Source: Bromus sterilis (Eukaryota; Streptophyta; Magnoliopsida; Poales; Poaceae). From it: DNA of 64,000 bases. Both the position numbers and the translations under genes were made by a program. Within the stretch, counting starts at the first letter, position 1; the number at the start of each line of letters is the position of its first letter. The notes beneath the pieces are model-generated. The model had not been told where the DNA came from. It worked only from the letters and a program-made list of their open reading frames with translations, and searched no databases. Shown in pieces: positions 24,482 through 37,122 of the stretch. The stretch covers positions 345,973,324-346,037,323 of the forward strand of contig OX465598.1 in the NCBI GenBank assembly GCA_950022295.1, given 5' to 3'.

Positions 24482-25885
24482 ATGCTCTCAAACCAATCAA
24501 GACATGTACTATCTGGGGGCATCCTCATCTGCTGGCACCTGTGGAAGCAGAGGAATGTGTCATGTGTGCGTGTTCCAGTTCCACAATCACACTGCTCAGA
24601 GATCACCTTCGGGAGTGCTGGACCTGATCTTTAAAGATCGGGAAGAGTGGAGAAATGCCTGTTAGTTTTTAAATTTTGAAAAAAAAATCACTAGATTTTA
24701 TTCATTCAAACCAAGTGGGTCTGCCAAAGTCCGGATACCAAACACGCGTCCTACAGCATGACCTCACCCAAATGCGCTCTGACCAAAATTGATCCTTGCG
24801 CGCAAAGCGATTATAGCGTATTTGTGGAGGTCGCTGGCATTGGATGTCGGCCGGGCACATGCGTAACCGGCCACTTGGGACGACATTGATGCTCAGCCAA
24901 CACCATGCGATGACTCACTTGAGGCATGTATAGCTCTCCTGCCGAGAGCTTCGGTCTCCACACCTGTTCAATACCGAAGAGGCACGACGGCACGGCTAAC
25001 CATCCATCGCCCTGTCGACATTAAACCAGCGCGGTGTTCAAGAAAACCCACTCCGACGCCTCGCATTCAAACCGGCTCCTTCGGTCCTCTATCCGGACTG
25101 ACTATTTAAACGAACCTTGCAAAACCGTGGAACACACCACACACAAATGTACCCATTTCTTCTTCATCCATCTTCACCATGACTTCGAGCTATAGGCTCT
25201 TCTGGGATAGAGTCCGGTTCGCCGATCGAGAATCATCAATTGCGGACAACAACTCTCCTCAAAAAGTCGGGCGTAGCGGTGGTACATGCTGCGATTCTGG
25301 GTAGCACCTATCCTCGCGGGAAGGATACGCGCGTGCTTGTGTTCGTTGAAAGCAACCACTTCTGGCCTCTCAAGCATTACAAGCGATGAGCCGATCGGGC
25401 CGGTAGGCCGCGGAGGCGGAGGGTGGTCTCCTGCTCCAGCACTGGCCGGCATTCCCCTTGCACATGTATAAGTAAAAAGACTGAGTGAAGTGTCGTCATT
25501 CAGGAAGACTTGGTGTATGATCACCATTGGTGCAGACGATTGGCGTACCTATTTGGATATCAGCTGCACTGAGCTAGCGAAAAAACAACGATGACACATC
25601 CGATCGCCGATAGACTAGGTTAAACTCATGTATTTCCTGCAGGTTTAAATGAAATGCATTCATTTTATGTAAATTACACCGAATCTAAATGAAATTCGTT
25701 TGATTTTATGCGAAGCAACTTTATGTAAACCCCATAAACAGTTATTGCGCGAGAAACAAAATTGTGGTTACGTGTGAACTAATTATGTGATTGCGCGAGA
25801 AGCAAAACTTTGTCTTCACGAGATTTCAACAATAGTTTAGTACATTTTTCAACCATAGATTAGTACGGTTTTCAACCACAGTTTT
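24482..25885. other. Gene-poor stretch after the protease homologue
   Basis: The first 200 bp are the 3' flank of the gene. At 25178-25306 a 42-codon frame starting ATGACTTCGAGC follows a TTTAAA box (25102) and a CACC start context, but nothing about its product is recognisable. The rest shows no structure I can name. Confidence 0.4.
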
Positions 25886-26128
25886 GATATAAGGTGTATA
25901 GTTTTTGTTAAAAAGACAAAAAATTTAAACTTTGACCAAATTTATATAAAAAAATATCAACATCTATGATATTGAAAAAATACTATATAAAATATGTTTC
26001 AAGACGAATCTAATGATACAGTTGTGGAATAATTTATATTGATATATTTATCTATAAATATGGTCAAAGTAAACTAAGTTTGACTTTTTGAGAGAAAGTT
26101 TACACCTTATAATTAGAAATGGAGGGAG
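25886..26128. mobile_element. Stowaway-type MITE lacking its left terminus
   Basis: The right end GGAGGGAG followed by TA is typical. The subterminal text AAGGTGTA.AGTTT on the left mirrors AAACTTTACACCTT on the right, but the CTCCCTCC at the left is gone. Confidence 0.6.
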
Positions 26129-26296
26129 TAGTATTCAGCCATAGTTTTCATCTGACAAAAAAATCATCGAAGAGATCTAATTTTAAAAATGTCAATGCGA
26201 GCAATGCAACGGTGAAAAAAAAAACTTGATTTGGATAGAAGATTCAAGATATAAATTATAAAAAAACAGATCTACGAAAAAAGACACAAACATCTA

Positions 26297-26553
26297 CTCC
26301 CTCCGTTCCATAATGTAGTGCATATTTTGTTTTAAGAAAGTCAAACAAATCTACGTTTGACCAAGTTTATATCATAAACTATTGACATATAAAATATAAA
26401 ATACATGTAATATAAAAGTACATCTCATGATGAATCTAATGATAGTAATTTTGATATTTATATATTAATACTTTTTTCTATAATCTTGGTCAAACATAAG
26501 CATCTTTGACTTTCTTAAATCTAAATATGCACTACATTGTGGAATGGAGGGAG
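26297..26553. mobile_element. Stowaway MITE, 257 bp
   Basis: The ends are CTCCCTCCGTTCCATAATGT and ACATTGTGGAATGGAGGGAG, an inverted repeat of about 30 bp flanked by TA on both sides. Confidence 0.88.
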
Positions 26554-28239
26554 TAATTTCTCATCCTCACGTGCGGTATGGGAAAACAGGACCAAATTAT
26601 CTGGTTATGATATATGGCGTTCGTACATTACACCATTTGTTAACATCAGAATAAAAAATAACATTTACAAAGGGTATTCTCTAACTAGTGATTACAATTT
26701 TCAAATATAGTTTTAAAATAAACATTTACAAATATAGTTTTAAAATAAACATGAATTCTAAAAAAATGTTCAGATTGTTTTCCACAAAATCTAGAAACTT
26801 GAAAAGCATTCATGGTATTTTAATATGTTCAATCTTCAAATAGTTTTGTGAAATTATAAAAATATTCATGATTTTCTTAATATTTTCGTAAAATCAAAAA
26901 ATATATTCACATGTTATTTTTATAAATAATGATTTACAAATGTTTCCTCCATTATTATTATTATCATAAATCTACACAAAATTCATTAATGTTTTTATAC
27001 TATAATATAAAATACATAATGCCCCACACGTTACTACGGGAACTGTTAAGAAATAACTTGATGTTTTGAAAAACAAAATAAAATTGATGAAACATAGTAT
27101 AATTTGATTGGAAATTCTTTCTAGAAGAAAAAAAATTAGAGTAAAAAACTAAGAAACTTTGATAAAAACTTTTAAAATGAGGGTGGTTTTTTTATTAATT
27201 TATCAACTTGACAATATATCAGTGAGATTATAGAGACAAAAACAACATTGAGTAGGGATAATGGAGACATCTTCACCTTTGGTTATACATAAAACAACAA
27301 TAGCAACTACCGATGTGCATTCATAAAATAATTGTTTCACAGAAAAATAAAAAATGTAGGATAACTCATAATTTAATTTCCTATTAAGAAAAATACTTAT
27401 AAATAGCGGGGTTGAGTGCACAGTTTTTTTATAATTTATTTGTAATAGGCTATTTGTGCATGACGAGTTAGTAGAAATAATATTTTACATGATGGACCTA
27501 TTTGATGATGTGAATAGGCTGCATGTCAAAGAAATAGGTTAGTCGGGATAAACTATTTATTATTATGTATTAAAATAAAATAAAGAAGAAACGAAAACTA
27601 AAAAAATAAGTAAAATAATTCAAATAGTACATGTATATGTGCAAAATCATAAAAAAACACAGCATGCAAAAAACTGTGACTAAAAAGGCAATGAAAGAAA
27701 GTCGGACGAGATGGGCCGGTATGTCACGAAGGGCTGTGCAATTTATACTCACTATTCTTCACTTTTGGCGAAGAATAGTTCATCCCCTGATATTTAACTC
27801 CCATTTGAGGAGTCCAACGTGCGAACGTTTTTCTTTGTTACCTTGTGCAAAGATGGGGCGAGTGCGAGTAGGTCAAATGTACTAAATATTTTCTTCCAAC
27901 AATGTTCTACAAATTCTAACAAAATTTACTGCCTGAAGGTAATATTTTTTGTGTGGCCGTAGATATTGTTGTTAAATGTAAAAGATTCTTGGACGAAAAA
28001 ATTGCTTCTGAAGTGATAGTCACCAAAGTTAGAGTGGATTGTGAAAAAATTGTTTGTTTATTTCTTTCAAGATCGGTTAGGCTCATTTGAGATGTTGCAA
28101 AGAATATAAATGATCGCCTGACAAAATATCTCTTCGCTCGCTATTTGGTCCCTCACCTAACCACAACATTTGAGAAATGTAATCCATTCTGGGGCGGGTG
28201 CGAAGACCAAGCGAAATTGAAGCAGTAGTTCAAAATTCA

Positions 28240-29010
28240 TTCGTGCTCACTAAAGTTGATATCAAAATTCAAATTAGTTCGGGTATTTAAAAATATCTGA
28301 AATACGGTTCCCCTAAAAAAAACTGAAATATGGTCATCAAAGTTGTATCAATGAACACCGACAATCATCCTCATACGTTTTGACTACGTATTTTGCCTAT
28401 GTGTCATATTGTTTAACCAATTAAGTGTCCACTTATGTGTTAGCAGTGTAAAATTCATCGGCGGTCACTGGACTTGTTTTGAAAATTTATTTTGGTCACT
28501 AGTTCAAAATTTGTAACACAACACTTTGTTCGTTGGTTCGTCTTTTTTCTTCTTTGTTTTGCTTATATATTTGAAATATATGTATTAAAGAAATTAATTT
28601 AGTTAAAACTGTAAACGTATTCATCACACATACAAAAAATGTTCGTGTAATGTAAGAAGTGTTCAAGCTACTCCCTCCTTCATAGTTTATAGGGCGTGCG
28701 CGTGCCCCAAGTCATCAAATTGATCAACATATAAAAAGATATATATATATATATTAAAAATATATTTTCAAATGTTATATTTTCGAGTAAAATAATTTCT
28801 ATAACATATATGTTGTGTTAGGTTGGTCAAATTGATGACCTAGGGGTACGAGTACGCCCTACAAATTATGACGGAGGTAGTATTTAAAAAAGTGTTGCTA
28901 GGTTTTAAAAAAAATTAGTGTTATTTTTATGATCGTATTTCAGATATTTTTAAGAAACTGGATCAAAATGAATTTTGATCTCAACTTCAAGTGACCGCAG
29001 ATAAACTTCT
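28240..29010. mobile_element. Foldback element interrupting the duplicated segment, itself split by a Stowaway MITE
   Basis: Left-arm text AAAGTTGATATCAAAATTCA and TAAAAATATCTGAAATAC reappear inverted on the right (GTATTTCAGATATTTTTAAG, TGAATTTTGATCTCAACTT). The outer boundary is approximate, near GTGCTCAC / GTGACCGC. No coding capacity. Confidence 0.65.
28671..28880. mobile_element. Stowaway MITE, about 210 bp, nested in the foldback element
   Basis: CTCCCTCCTTCATAGTTTATAGGGCG on the left pairs with CGCCCTACAAATTATGACGGAGGTAG on the right. TA flanks lie on both sides (28669-28670, 28881-28882). A (TA)n run lies at about 28740. Confidence 0.8.
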
Positions 29011-29135
29011 TTCCCCACACCCTTTTTGAAATGCAATGTGCTCATTGTTTTTTGAAACCGATCAAGAAGGAACTTATGCTTGCTCGGCCAATCATGACGG
29101 CTAGTTGATCCGTGGACGCCAGTGTTGTACTTTTA

Positions 29136-30417
29136 AAACGGGTGACCCATGGTTTCTTTGTCAAAAATGTTGTCGTGTGCATGCACGGGAGAGTTGCTAT
29201 ATGGAATGGACCAGGCAGCCGACATTCTAGAAGAAAATTTTGGTGAACTACTATAATGCTCTCAAATCCCATGCACGAGCCTCAAAAAAGAGAAGGAAAA
29301 AGTCTGACGCATGACGAGCCGTAGAGTCGTGTCGATTCATGCATCTGATGGATCAAACGTAAGTTTGGCCACCTGATTACTGTACTAAACAAGTACATCG
29401 AGGCTGCTAATTAACCCTTATTTATCAAGCACAAATGATGCTCTTCGAGGCTGCTAATTAACCTATGCAGTACTTATGATGCTCGTACGTTGGATCTGCA
29501 CTGTATTGCCTAGTTCTTTCGCTCGCCATGCAAGTGGTATACTTTAAGCTAGTTTATCCACGGAATACTGATCCGAATTTCACGACGTCACTGCCGCTGA
29601 CGGCTAACAGGGATGTGGTGGGAAACCAGTGACCCCGGCCCCCTTCCACACACACAGGTAATGACGGAGAAGTGGTGATTTATCATAAGCAGTTGCAGAA
29701 AACATATTAAGCCGCGCTGATGTGAAATTACAGAAATATTTTCCATTTTTCTGAGTTTTATGATATCAATGTTATATCGTGACAGCATTCTTTCACATAC
29801 AATTTGAGTGTATGCTTTGTCATGGACGAAGCTATACTTTTTTTAATGGTGTCATGTTTATAACAATAAGATCATCTTTTGTAAATGTACAGTTATTAAT
29901 ACTTGAGTACTTAGCTAGTGCATGATTTCCTAATTTTCATTGTAGCCAATTGACCACAATGCTTATATTGCAGCGCCTCGTTCATGTGTTTTGTGTAACA
30001 TGCATATCATATGTTATTGTTCTAACTCATTGTTGAATGTGATGTAAATGTATTGTTTTAGATCTATATATTTAAATAGAGGAAGTAAAAAAAATTATCT
30101 TTGTAATAACTCAAAAAAAGGTGAGTACATATCTCTTAAACACTAATCTCCCTAGGGATGAGAGCCCTAGGGCTCAACCGAGGCTTCACATTTAGTTGGT
30201 CATATCCCTGGCTATTTATGTAAACTATCATATTTTTCTTTTTTCGTTTTCATAAAAATAAACATATTTTGTTTATTTAAATTGAAATGTGCAGCACACG
30301 AACATCATCAATATGTATCTTATCCTAAAAAAAATGTTAGTTTTAATATGCTTCACACACTCGTGCTAGAGTGAATTTGTTGTGAGGTTACAATCAAGGT
30401 ATTGTTACAGTACATAA
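29136..30417. other. AT-rich intergenic DNA, nothing recognised
   Basis: The longest frames are under 80 codons, with no start context, splice structure or domain. One short direct repeat, CGAGGCTGCTAATTAACC (29400 and 29446), was noted. Confidence 0.5.
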
Positions 30418-30610
30418 GACCTCCCGCAATGGGAGTATCATAGCTAGTATCATGCATGCCAACTAAGTAAACTTGGTGATGTGGCATAGAATTAAATGAA
30501 GAGAAAGAGGGTTGAGTATCATATTATGATACCGTATCATATTAAATGCTAACTTGGTATGTGGCTTGCATTGTAATAAACAATACTACTTATGATACTG
30601 AGATATGATA

Positions 30611-30867
30611 CTCCCTCCGTTTCTTTTTACTTCGCATATAAGGTTTGGCCAAAGTCAATCTTCATAAAGTTTGACCAAGTTTATATTAAAAAATATCAAC
30701 ATTTACAATATCAAAGTTATACAATATGAAAATTAACTTCATAATAAATTTAATGATAATTATTTCATATTGTGGATGTTGATAGATTTTTTTATATAGG
30801 TGGTCAAACTTTATGAAAATTGACTTTGACCAAACCTTATATGCGAAGTAAAAAGAAACGGAGGGAG
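30611..30867. mobile_element. Stowaway MITE, inner element 1, 257 bp
   Basis: CTCCCTCCGTTTCTTTTTAC and GTAAAAAGAAACGGAGGGAG are perfect complements at the ends, with TA on both sides. The inverted repeat extends inward through GCATATAAGGTTTGG, so it folds as a long hairpin. Confidence 0.92.
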
Positions 30868-30910
30868 TACTATGCATTGTGAAGGTAGTATCATACACTA
30901 GTATCATATA

Positions 30911-31125
30911 CTACCTCCTTTTCGGTTTATAAGGCTTGCGCGTATATCTAGGTTAACAAATAAACCAATGTAATACAAGTTGTATATTATAAAAAATATA
31001 TCATTAGAAATTTCAAATCGTATACTTTCTAACGGTATAATTTTTATACTATACAACTCATCTTATGTTGATCAAATTATGAATCTAGGGATACGCGCAA
31101 GCCTTATAAACCGGAAAGGAGGTAG
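30911..31125. mobile_element. Stowaway MITE, inner element 2, about 215 bp
   Basis: CTACCTCCTTTTCGGTTTATAAGGC pairs with GCCTTATAAACCGGAAAGGAGGTAG. TA flanks both ends. It is a different subfamily from inner element 1. Confidence 0.88.
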
Positions 31126-31169
31126 TACATGATACTAACCTTATGGTACTACCATTGCGGGAGGTCTAA

Positions 31170-31769
31170 TTATCGATAACGCGATCAGACCATTCAGTTC
31201 ATCCAGTAGATATCGTTTCAACAACTTTCAACCACGATATGCGCAAAATCTCGATATTCTACATTAACGCTAGACCCGAGAACACATTTAAGTTTGGAGC
31301 CTTCTCATTTAATTGAGGTCTTCAATTGAAAATTGGGTAATACAAGATTTGACTATGTTGTTGATCTAAGCTTTGCGTGGGATCTCTTGATGCGTCCTTT
31401 TGATAAATGGTTCGATAGTGCGGGACTTGATTGGCAAGAATAAAGAGCCACCTACGACACATTTAACACCATCTTCACACAAGGTCAAGATCGTAGTTAA
31501 CTACCTCACATATGTGTATTCATTAGAAGTTGTTCCCAATCACACTATAAAAAAGATTCAGTTAAAGTAAACAGTATTCACAATTTAAAAAAAAACTACT
31601 TCCTCCTTCTGGTTTTATTAGTCTCTCTATTATTTTGTGCTAAAATGTGATCTATAAATTTAACTACAATAAAATATAAAGTATATATAACCAAACAATA
31701 CCGTTGGTCTTAAAATTAAAATCTAAAGGTGTATTTTTTGTAGCATATACATTATTGATTTTATGATAA
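31170..31769. other. Intergenic DNA, no gene
   Basis: No frame longer than 60 codons and no repeat boundary apart from a partial Stowaway-like CTTCCTCC text near 31600. Confidence 0.5.
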
Positions 31770-33152
31770 CTAGAAGGGTGTCCCTCGCAAATGCGAGGGC
31801 TAGTACTATCATATATTATATATTTGTTGTGCGGGCACGAATAAAGTTTAGTTAAGTAAAGAAGTATTTTCCATTTTCATGTCATTACCAATTTTAGGAA
31901 TCAAGGAGGCATCATTCTCACACACCTCCATGTCATACTGAAGGACGTCCCTTTACTTCTCTTGAAGTTTCTTTATCCTTGCCAATATTGTCATTTTAAT
32001 AGTCTCTTTTGATTCAGATTTTTTTGCCATTTTTATCCAAGCATAAATCAAAGCCATAGAGACTTTCCTATTGTTGCCCTGTAAAATTGCATGATATCAT
32101 GAATCATGTGTCCTATAAGTCTATTATATGTCATTGCCTCCACGAAGGGTTAAAACTAATCTTGAGTAGTGATGTGCAAATTCAGTCACCGATTGACCAA
32201 GTCAAATAATGATGCGGGCAATTCGATTAGCCGTCACATTTAACAATATGTCTTGATGCATTTAAAAATTCCCTTTAATGGGTATTCATATTATGCCGAT
32301 ACAAATAATAAAAATGTATTCACAAATATTATTATTTTATTCGCCACGTATGATAAGACGGATAGTATACCACTTAGAGGAAAGACATCTTTAATAATGT
32401 ATAAATTATGAACTACTCCTATTCATTAGGTAGTCAAGGTTCCATATAGATTTTTTTATGTATGCATACTTACATAAGGAACACACACTAAAAATAATAA
32501 TGACACATCCTATCTTTTATGGCATGTGATAGTTAGGTTTAGAGAAAAAAATCTTGCCATGTAATATGTATTAAGAACTACTCCTATTTTTTTTATGAAA
32601 ACACATCTTACTGATGAATGGCTGTGAAAAGCACTAACCGCGATCCATACGTGTTTAGGCTACAACTCTACCAAACTTTATTTCTTTCGTTTACCAATAA
32701 CCATTTTTCATTGCACGATCACAGCATGATAGCTTCATATAGGTTTTTTTTAGTACATATCTTCATATAGCTAGACCAATTGAAATTACCTTCACACGTG
32801 AAAAGAAAAAAAATCTACAATTTTTTTCTAACTTCGTTTTTGAACGTAACTTTTTTTAACTTACCAACCAATGGATGGACCTGACTTGACACGTACTACC
32901 TATTAGGCAATCAATTATCAATCTAGAGTTTTCTCAAAACTATCAATCAAACGATGGACGTGTTATATAAAAAAAAATCAAAGGATGAACGTGACAAACA
33001 CAAACCTTACCTCAAATAAGTATATGTGCGTACTTAACTTTTCTTATCCTTGCCGTTGATTCTAGATCTAACTGTACGAAATAATTCAGATGATGTGGAC
33101 TAATATAGTAGCTTTATTTTTGACCCGTATTTTGCTTTTAGTATATAATAGA
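31770..33152 (-). mobile_element. Non-autonomous Helitron, minus strand
   Basis: On the minus strand the 3' end reads CCCTCGCATTTGCGAGGG (a GC hairpin), then ACACCCTTCTAG, then host T. This is the hairpin plus CTRR end of plant Helitrons. The minus-strand 5' end would be TCTATTATATACTAAAAGC at 33152, preceded by A, which fits insertion between A and T. Its exact position is blurred by a GATA run (33151-33170). It has no helicase and no gene inside. Confidence 0.6.
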
Positions 33153-34192
33153 TAGATAGATAGATAGATATAGATGGTTAGAATCTAACTCAAAATACAA
33201 ACAGACTTAATAAATTTAACCGAGGAAAGTAGCACATAAAAATAAACCATATGCAATTATAAATAACTTAAATGATGCATCTAAGCGGGCATTGTTTAAT
33301 ACACTTCCTCCGCTCTAAAATTAATGTCGTAAATTTATGTGTAGATGTGGATGTATCTATTAAATCTACTCCCTCCGATCCATATTACTTGTCCTAAAAT
33401 TGATGTATCTATACTACATTTAGAATGGAACCAAGGAAACATGTAAGTAAGATTTATAGATTGCACGATGACGTATAGGTGCCATGTCAGAAACCAATGG
33501 AGCTGATCAGCTAATCATGCTAGCCGCAGGTCAAAGTCCTCAGTCAAATTGCAGTCCAGGTGCACGCATCTGCATTCCATAATTCTATCCCTACTAGTAG
33601 TGCTGGTAAAGTAGCATGGAACACGTGCGCGTTTACTTCTTTCCCTTTAGGAGCCGCACTTTCTTTCCCCGACTGCTAGTTGATCCGTTTTTGCCATTTC
33701 CGGGAAGTTGCAGGACGACAAAGCAAGTGAGACGAACAAGCTGGCCAACGGTTTGACAGAAACTCTCTCAAACTAACGGATCTCGCTGACGTGGAGTTGC
33801 ATCAGTTGAAGGTGGGACCACACATGCATGATGTGGACATAGACGCATGGATGTCCCGTGCAGCTTTCGCCCTCACTCCTCTCTTCGTCAAAACTCTCGT
33901 TCAACCGTTTCTTCGATCTTTTTTAACTCGTATTTAAGTTTTCTTTTAAGTCAAACTACATAAGATTTGATCATATTTATATAGAAAAATATCAATATCT
34001 GCAATACAAAGTTTTGTAATACAAAAATAAAATTTATGATGCATCGTATGCTATTGAATGGGTATTTTTTTAAATTAGACAAATTTCATATAATTTGATT
34101 GAACAAAAATTTAATATGCAGAGTAAAAAGGATTGGAGGGAGTATGACCTAGGCATAATTAGCAACCATTAAAAAAGGGCTACTTATCAAGT
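33153..34192. other. Intergenic DNA with a degenerate MITE
   Basis: CTCCCTCCGATCCATATTAC at about 33370 is one end of a Stowaway without a partner. A second degenerate element spans about 33905-34144 (right end GATTGGAGGGAGTA). The part 33480-33900 is of normal base composition but shows no gene. Confidence 0.5.
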
Positions 34193-34442
34193 ACTTTTTC
34201 CGATTAATTTTTACTTTGCATATAAGATTTACCTAAAGTCAGATATTATGAAGTTTGAGCATATTTCTATTTTAAAATATCAACATCTACAATACTAAAA
34301 TTATAAAATGTAAAAAATTAATTCATGATGCATCTTGATTTTTCTGTGTGAATTTTGGTATTTTTCCTATAAATTTGATGAAACTTGATGAAGTTTGACT
34401 TTAGAGAAATCTTATATGCAAAGTAAAATGAACCAGAGGGAG
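34193..34442. mobile_element. Diverged Stowaway MITE
   Basis: The right end AACCAGAGGGAG is followed by TA. The left end TACTTTTTCCGATT is changed. Inner arms TTTGCATATAAGATTT and AATCTTATATGCAAAG still pair. Confidence 0.65.
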
Positions 34443-34489
34443 TAATTTCCTTAGCCCATATTATAATGTTTAATTAAGAATGAAGGTTT

Positions 34490-35820
34490 CGACACCATTA
34501 GCATACTCGTGGTTTTAGCTTGCAATTCTTTGTTGGCACTTGTTAGGTGCTAGAGTGGATCTATATTTAAGAAAAACTAGATTCTACATTGGAAAAGAAA
34601 ACTTTGCCTCAATATGAAGCATCGATGACAAGATCCCCATTTTTGGAGTGATTTAATGAGTGCTAATGATATTTTTATACTTGTTGCCAATGAATTATAT
34701 GTGATGGTTGTAAGCCCAGATTTTGGGACGATGATTGGCTAAGTAAAGAGCATGTCGATCAACTATTTCCTTGTTGGTACTATTTATTTATTTTTCCAAC
34801 TTATCATTGTTTCTAAAGTCTTTAGTCAAGATTTTCATTGCATTAGGTTTAAAAGATAATTGTATGGACATACCCTTATTATGTGGGACAATTTACTAAA
34901 CATGTGTAGTCAGGTTTCCTTGTTAGAAAAACCTAGCGAAGTTAACTGGTCGTTAACTAAATCAGGCTCTTTCTCTGTCAAATCTCTCTATTAGTTCTTT
35001 ATTGCTATAAGTATTTTGTTTTCCATTAAGTTACCTTGGTAGATGAAAACATCTATAAAAGTTGAAGTATTTGTTCGGTTAGTGATCAGAAGAAGGATAT
35101 TAACCAAAGATAAGTTGAGTAAGAAAGGATGGAACAACACGAACAATTTGGAGTTATGTGTTGCAGAGGAGAACATTGATTTATTTATTTTTTTACTTGT
35201 TCTCTAGTAATATTCTAGTGGAAATGTTGATGTTGGTGCATTAGGTGATCTTAAGACACCTATTTCGTTTATTTGTGCTAGAACTACTTATCGACCTATA
35301 TTGTCAAAGACCATGTTGTTTTATCCATTGATTCTACATCTTTAATTTGTACTAATTATAAAACAAGAAATAAATTATGTTTTCACGGTGTTCTTCCTAA
35401 TGATCCTACTAATACGAGATTTGTTCTGTAATCGCCACTGTACACTTAGCTCACACTACAAAAAAGAGGAGTACAAAATTGGCTTAGTGGAGTGTGTAAA
35501 ATACTCCCAGATGGCGAGTGATGTCTTCATGTGTGAATATGGATGGAGGCCCGTTGTCCAAGGACTATCGAATTTTCTAGGAAAATGTAGTGTTTACTTG
35601 ATAGATTAATTTTTTGGTTTGTTGATAGTATGATATTTTTTTAGTGGTTGGCATCCCTCAAATGTGGCTAACTATCTAGAGATGTATATGTTCTTTTCTT
35701 TGGTGTGCTAAGGCATCGTGTAATGTGGGTTTCGAATGTGATGTTTGTTTGATGACTGCATGTTTGTATTGAAAATGTGTATGTGGCCCTTTTTGATTAA
35801 AAAAAGTCAATTCTATATAA
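34490..35820 (+). pseudogene. LINE remnant (reverse-transcriptase C-terminal / zf-RVT region)
   Basis: Translation shows plant LINE text broken by stops: WSLTKSGSFSVKSLY, then IKVEVFVRLVIRRRILTKD and KLSKKGWNN, normally found just after the reverse transcriptase. Several stops and frameshifts interrupt it. The Cys/His zinc-binding cluster that should follow is not readable. An A-rich end follows CCTTTTTGATT at about 35805. It is old and non-functional. Confidence 0.6.
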
Positions 35821-35955
35821 TTATTGTCTCATGTTGATACCCAAGATTTTACCTATTTTTTCTATTATTTAACATCCATCTATTAAATACTAGTGCAAAA
35901 ACATAAAAAGGGTGGATATTTGTCAAGTGTAATGGGTACTACAGATAAAAATATA

Positions 35956-36044
35956 CTCCTTATGTAAACTAATATATATATATAAGATGTTTGAGATAAC
36001 TAAACCAGTGATGTAAAACATCTTATATTAGTTTACGGAGGGAG
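35956..36044. mobile_element. Short Stowaway MITE, 89 bp
   Basis: CTCCTTATGTAAACTAATAT pairs with ATATTAGTTTACGGAGGGAG. It is flanked by TA (35954-35955, 36045-36046). Confidence 0.8.
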
Positions 36045-36461
36045 TATATAAATATGGGTTTGTGAACAAAATTGAACTATATTGCAGACCTTAAAATGGA
36101 GTTTGTTGTCAAACATAATTGTAGGGATTGATAAATATATAGAAATCCAGGGAAAAACTTTTTACCCAATAAAACTTTAGAAATCGATAAATATACTATA
36201 ATAATAAAGTATGTAAACACCTACTACTTCCCTTCCAAAATGTAATGTGTAAGGTTTAATTTCCTGAAAAGTCAAACTTCTCTATAACCAAGTTTGTAGA
36301 GTTAATATCAATATCAACATCATCAAATCAATACCATTTGATTTATCGTGAAATATATTTTCACACTTTATGTATTTAGTATTTTAGTTCTTGATATAGT
36401 TTGCTCTTGATTCACTCAAATATAGAAAATATCTTTTTTTAATACACCTTACATTTTCGAA

Positions 36462-36940
36462 TCTACTATTCTTAAGAAGTTGCTCCCCACTACTTCTATT
36501 CTCTTAACATGCACACATGCCACTTCATCAAAGGCCCACCACAATATGCATGAAAACCAGTTATTTATTATTAGTTCTTCTCATGCACACATCCATTTCA
36601 TGACACATGCCACCTCACTCAACATGCATGAAATTTTTTTCCATTATATTAAATGGGCCACCACAATATGCATTAGAACAAACTATTTATTATTAGTATT
36701 TTTATGCACACATTCATTTCATGACACATGCCACCTCACTCAAAATGCATGATTTTTTTTTCATTATATTAAATAAATATTTCCAACTTCACAATAATAA
36801 AATAAAACACATGTAATATAACATGTATTTTTTACTTTTAGTTTATATATTATTAATTCAATTATTTATGTTTCATACAATCAAATCATTCAAAATATAT
36901 TTCAATCGATTCCCGCAGTAACGCGCGGGGTATCCTCTAG
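36462..36940 (+). mobile_element. Non-autonomous Helitron, 479 bp
   Basis: The 5' end TCTACTATTCTTAAG is preceded by A. The 3' end has hairpin-forming TCCCGCAGTAACGCGCGGGG, then TATCCTCTAG, then host T. This matches the A/T insertion rule, the TC start and the CTRR end. The inside contains direct repeats of a segment with ATGCACACAT, CATTTCATGACACATGCCAC and CTCACTCAA, but no gene. Confidence 0.75.
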
Positions 36941-37116
36941 TGAAAGTAGTAGTAGTACTAAAAAATAGCACTCCTTCTATCCTAAAATAAGTATCTCAAC
37001 TTAAGATGAAGAAAGTACAAGCGAGGTCTCCATCATCATTTATAGCACATGTAAGCTCCGTGCTCTAATCTGAATAAGATGGAGTGAGCCTTAAAAACAC
37101 CCAAACCGAGATGTTC

Positions 37117-37122
37117 CACGTG
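37117..37122. promoter_or_regulatory. G-box / ABRE-like element upstream of the C2H2 gene
   Basis: CCACGTGTG is an ABRE-type G-box about 440 bp upstream of the TATA box. ZAT-type genes are often stress-inducible. The link here is inference from one motif. The region 36941-37556 holds no gene. Confidence 0.35.

Larger units (their letters stand above)
26700..29135. repeat. Segmental duplication, copy 2 (with insertions)
   Basis: It is collinear with 13330-14330. The best block is 27570-28230, with shared GACGAGATGGGCCGG, ATGTCACGAAGGG, TTTGAGATGTTGCAAAG and GAAATTGAAGCA. The last block (29030-29135) is displaced by the foldback element at 28240-29010. No intact gene is recognised in either copy. 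Confidence 0.7.
30418..31166. mobile_element. Tourist/Harbinger-like MITE (GACCTCCCGCAATGG ends) containing two Stowaway MITEs
   Basis: The left end GACCTCCCGCAATGGGAGTATCAT and right end CCATTGCGGGAGGTC form terminal inverted repeats. A 3-bp TAA is present on both sides (30415-30417, 31167-31169), the target size expected of PIF/Harbinger elements. Two TA-flanked Stowaways sit inside, so the outer element without them would be about 275 bp. Confidence 0.85.

Noticed and set aside
25178..25306. Small 42-codon gene candidate after a TTTAAA box
   Set aside because: Good start context but no recognisable product, no conserved motif and no further exon; mentioned only in the intergenic entry.
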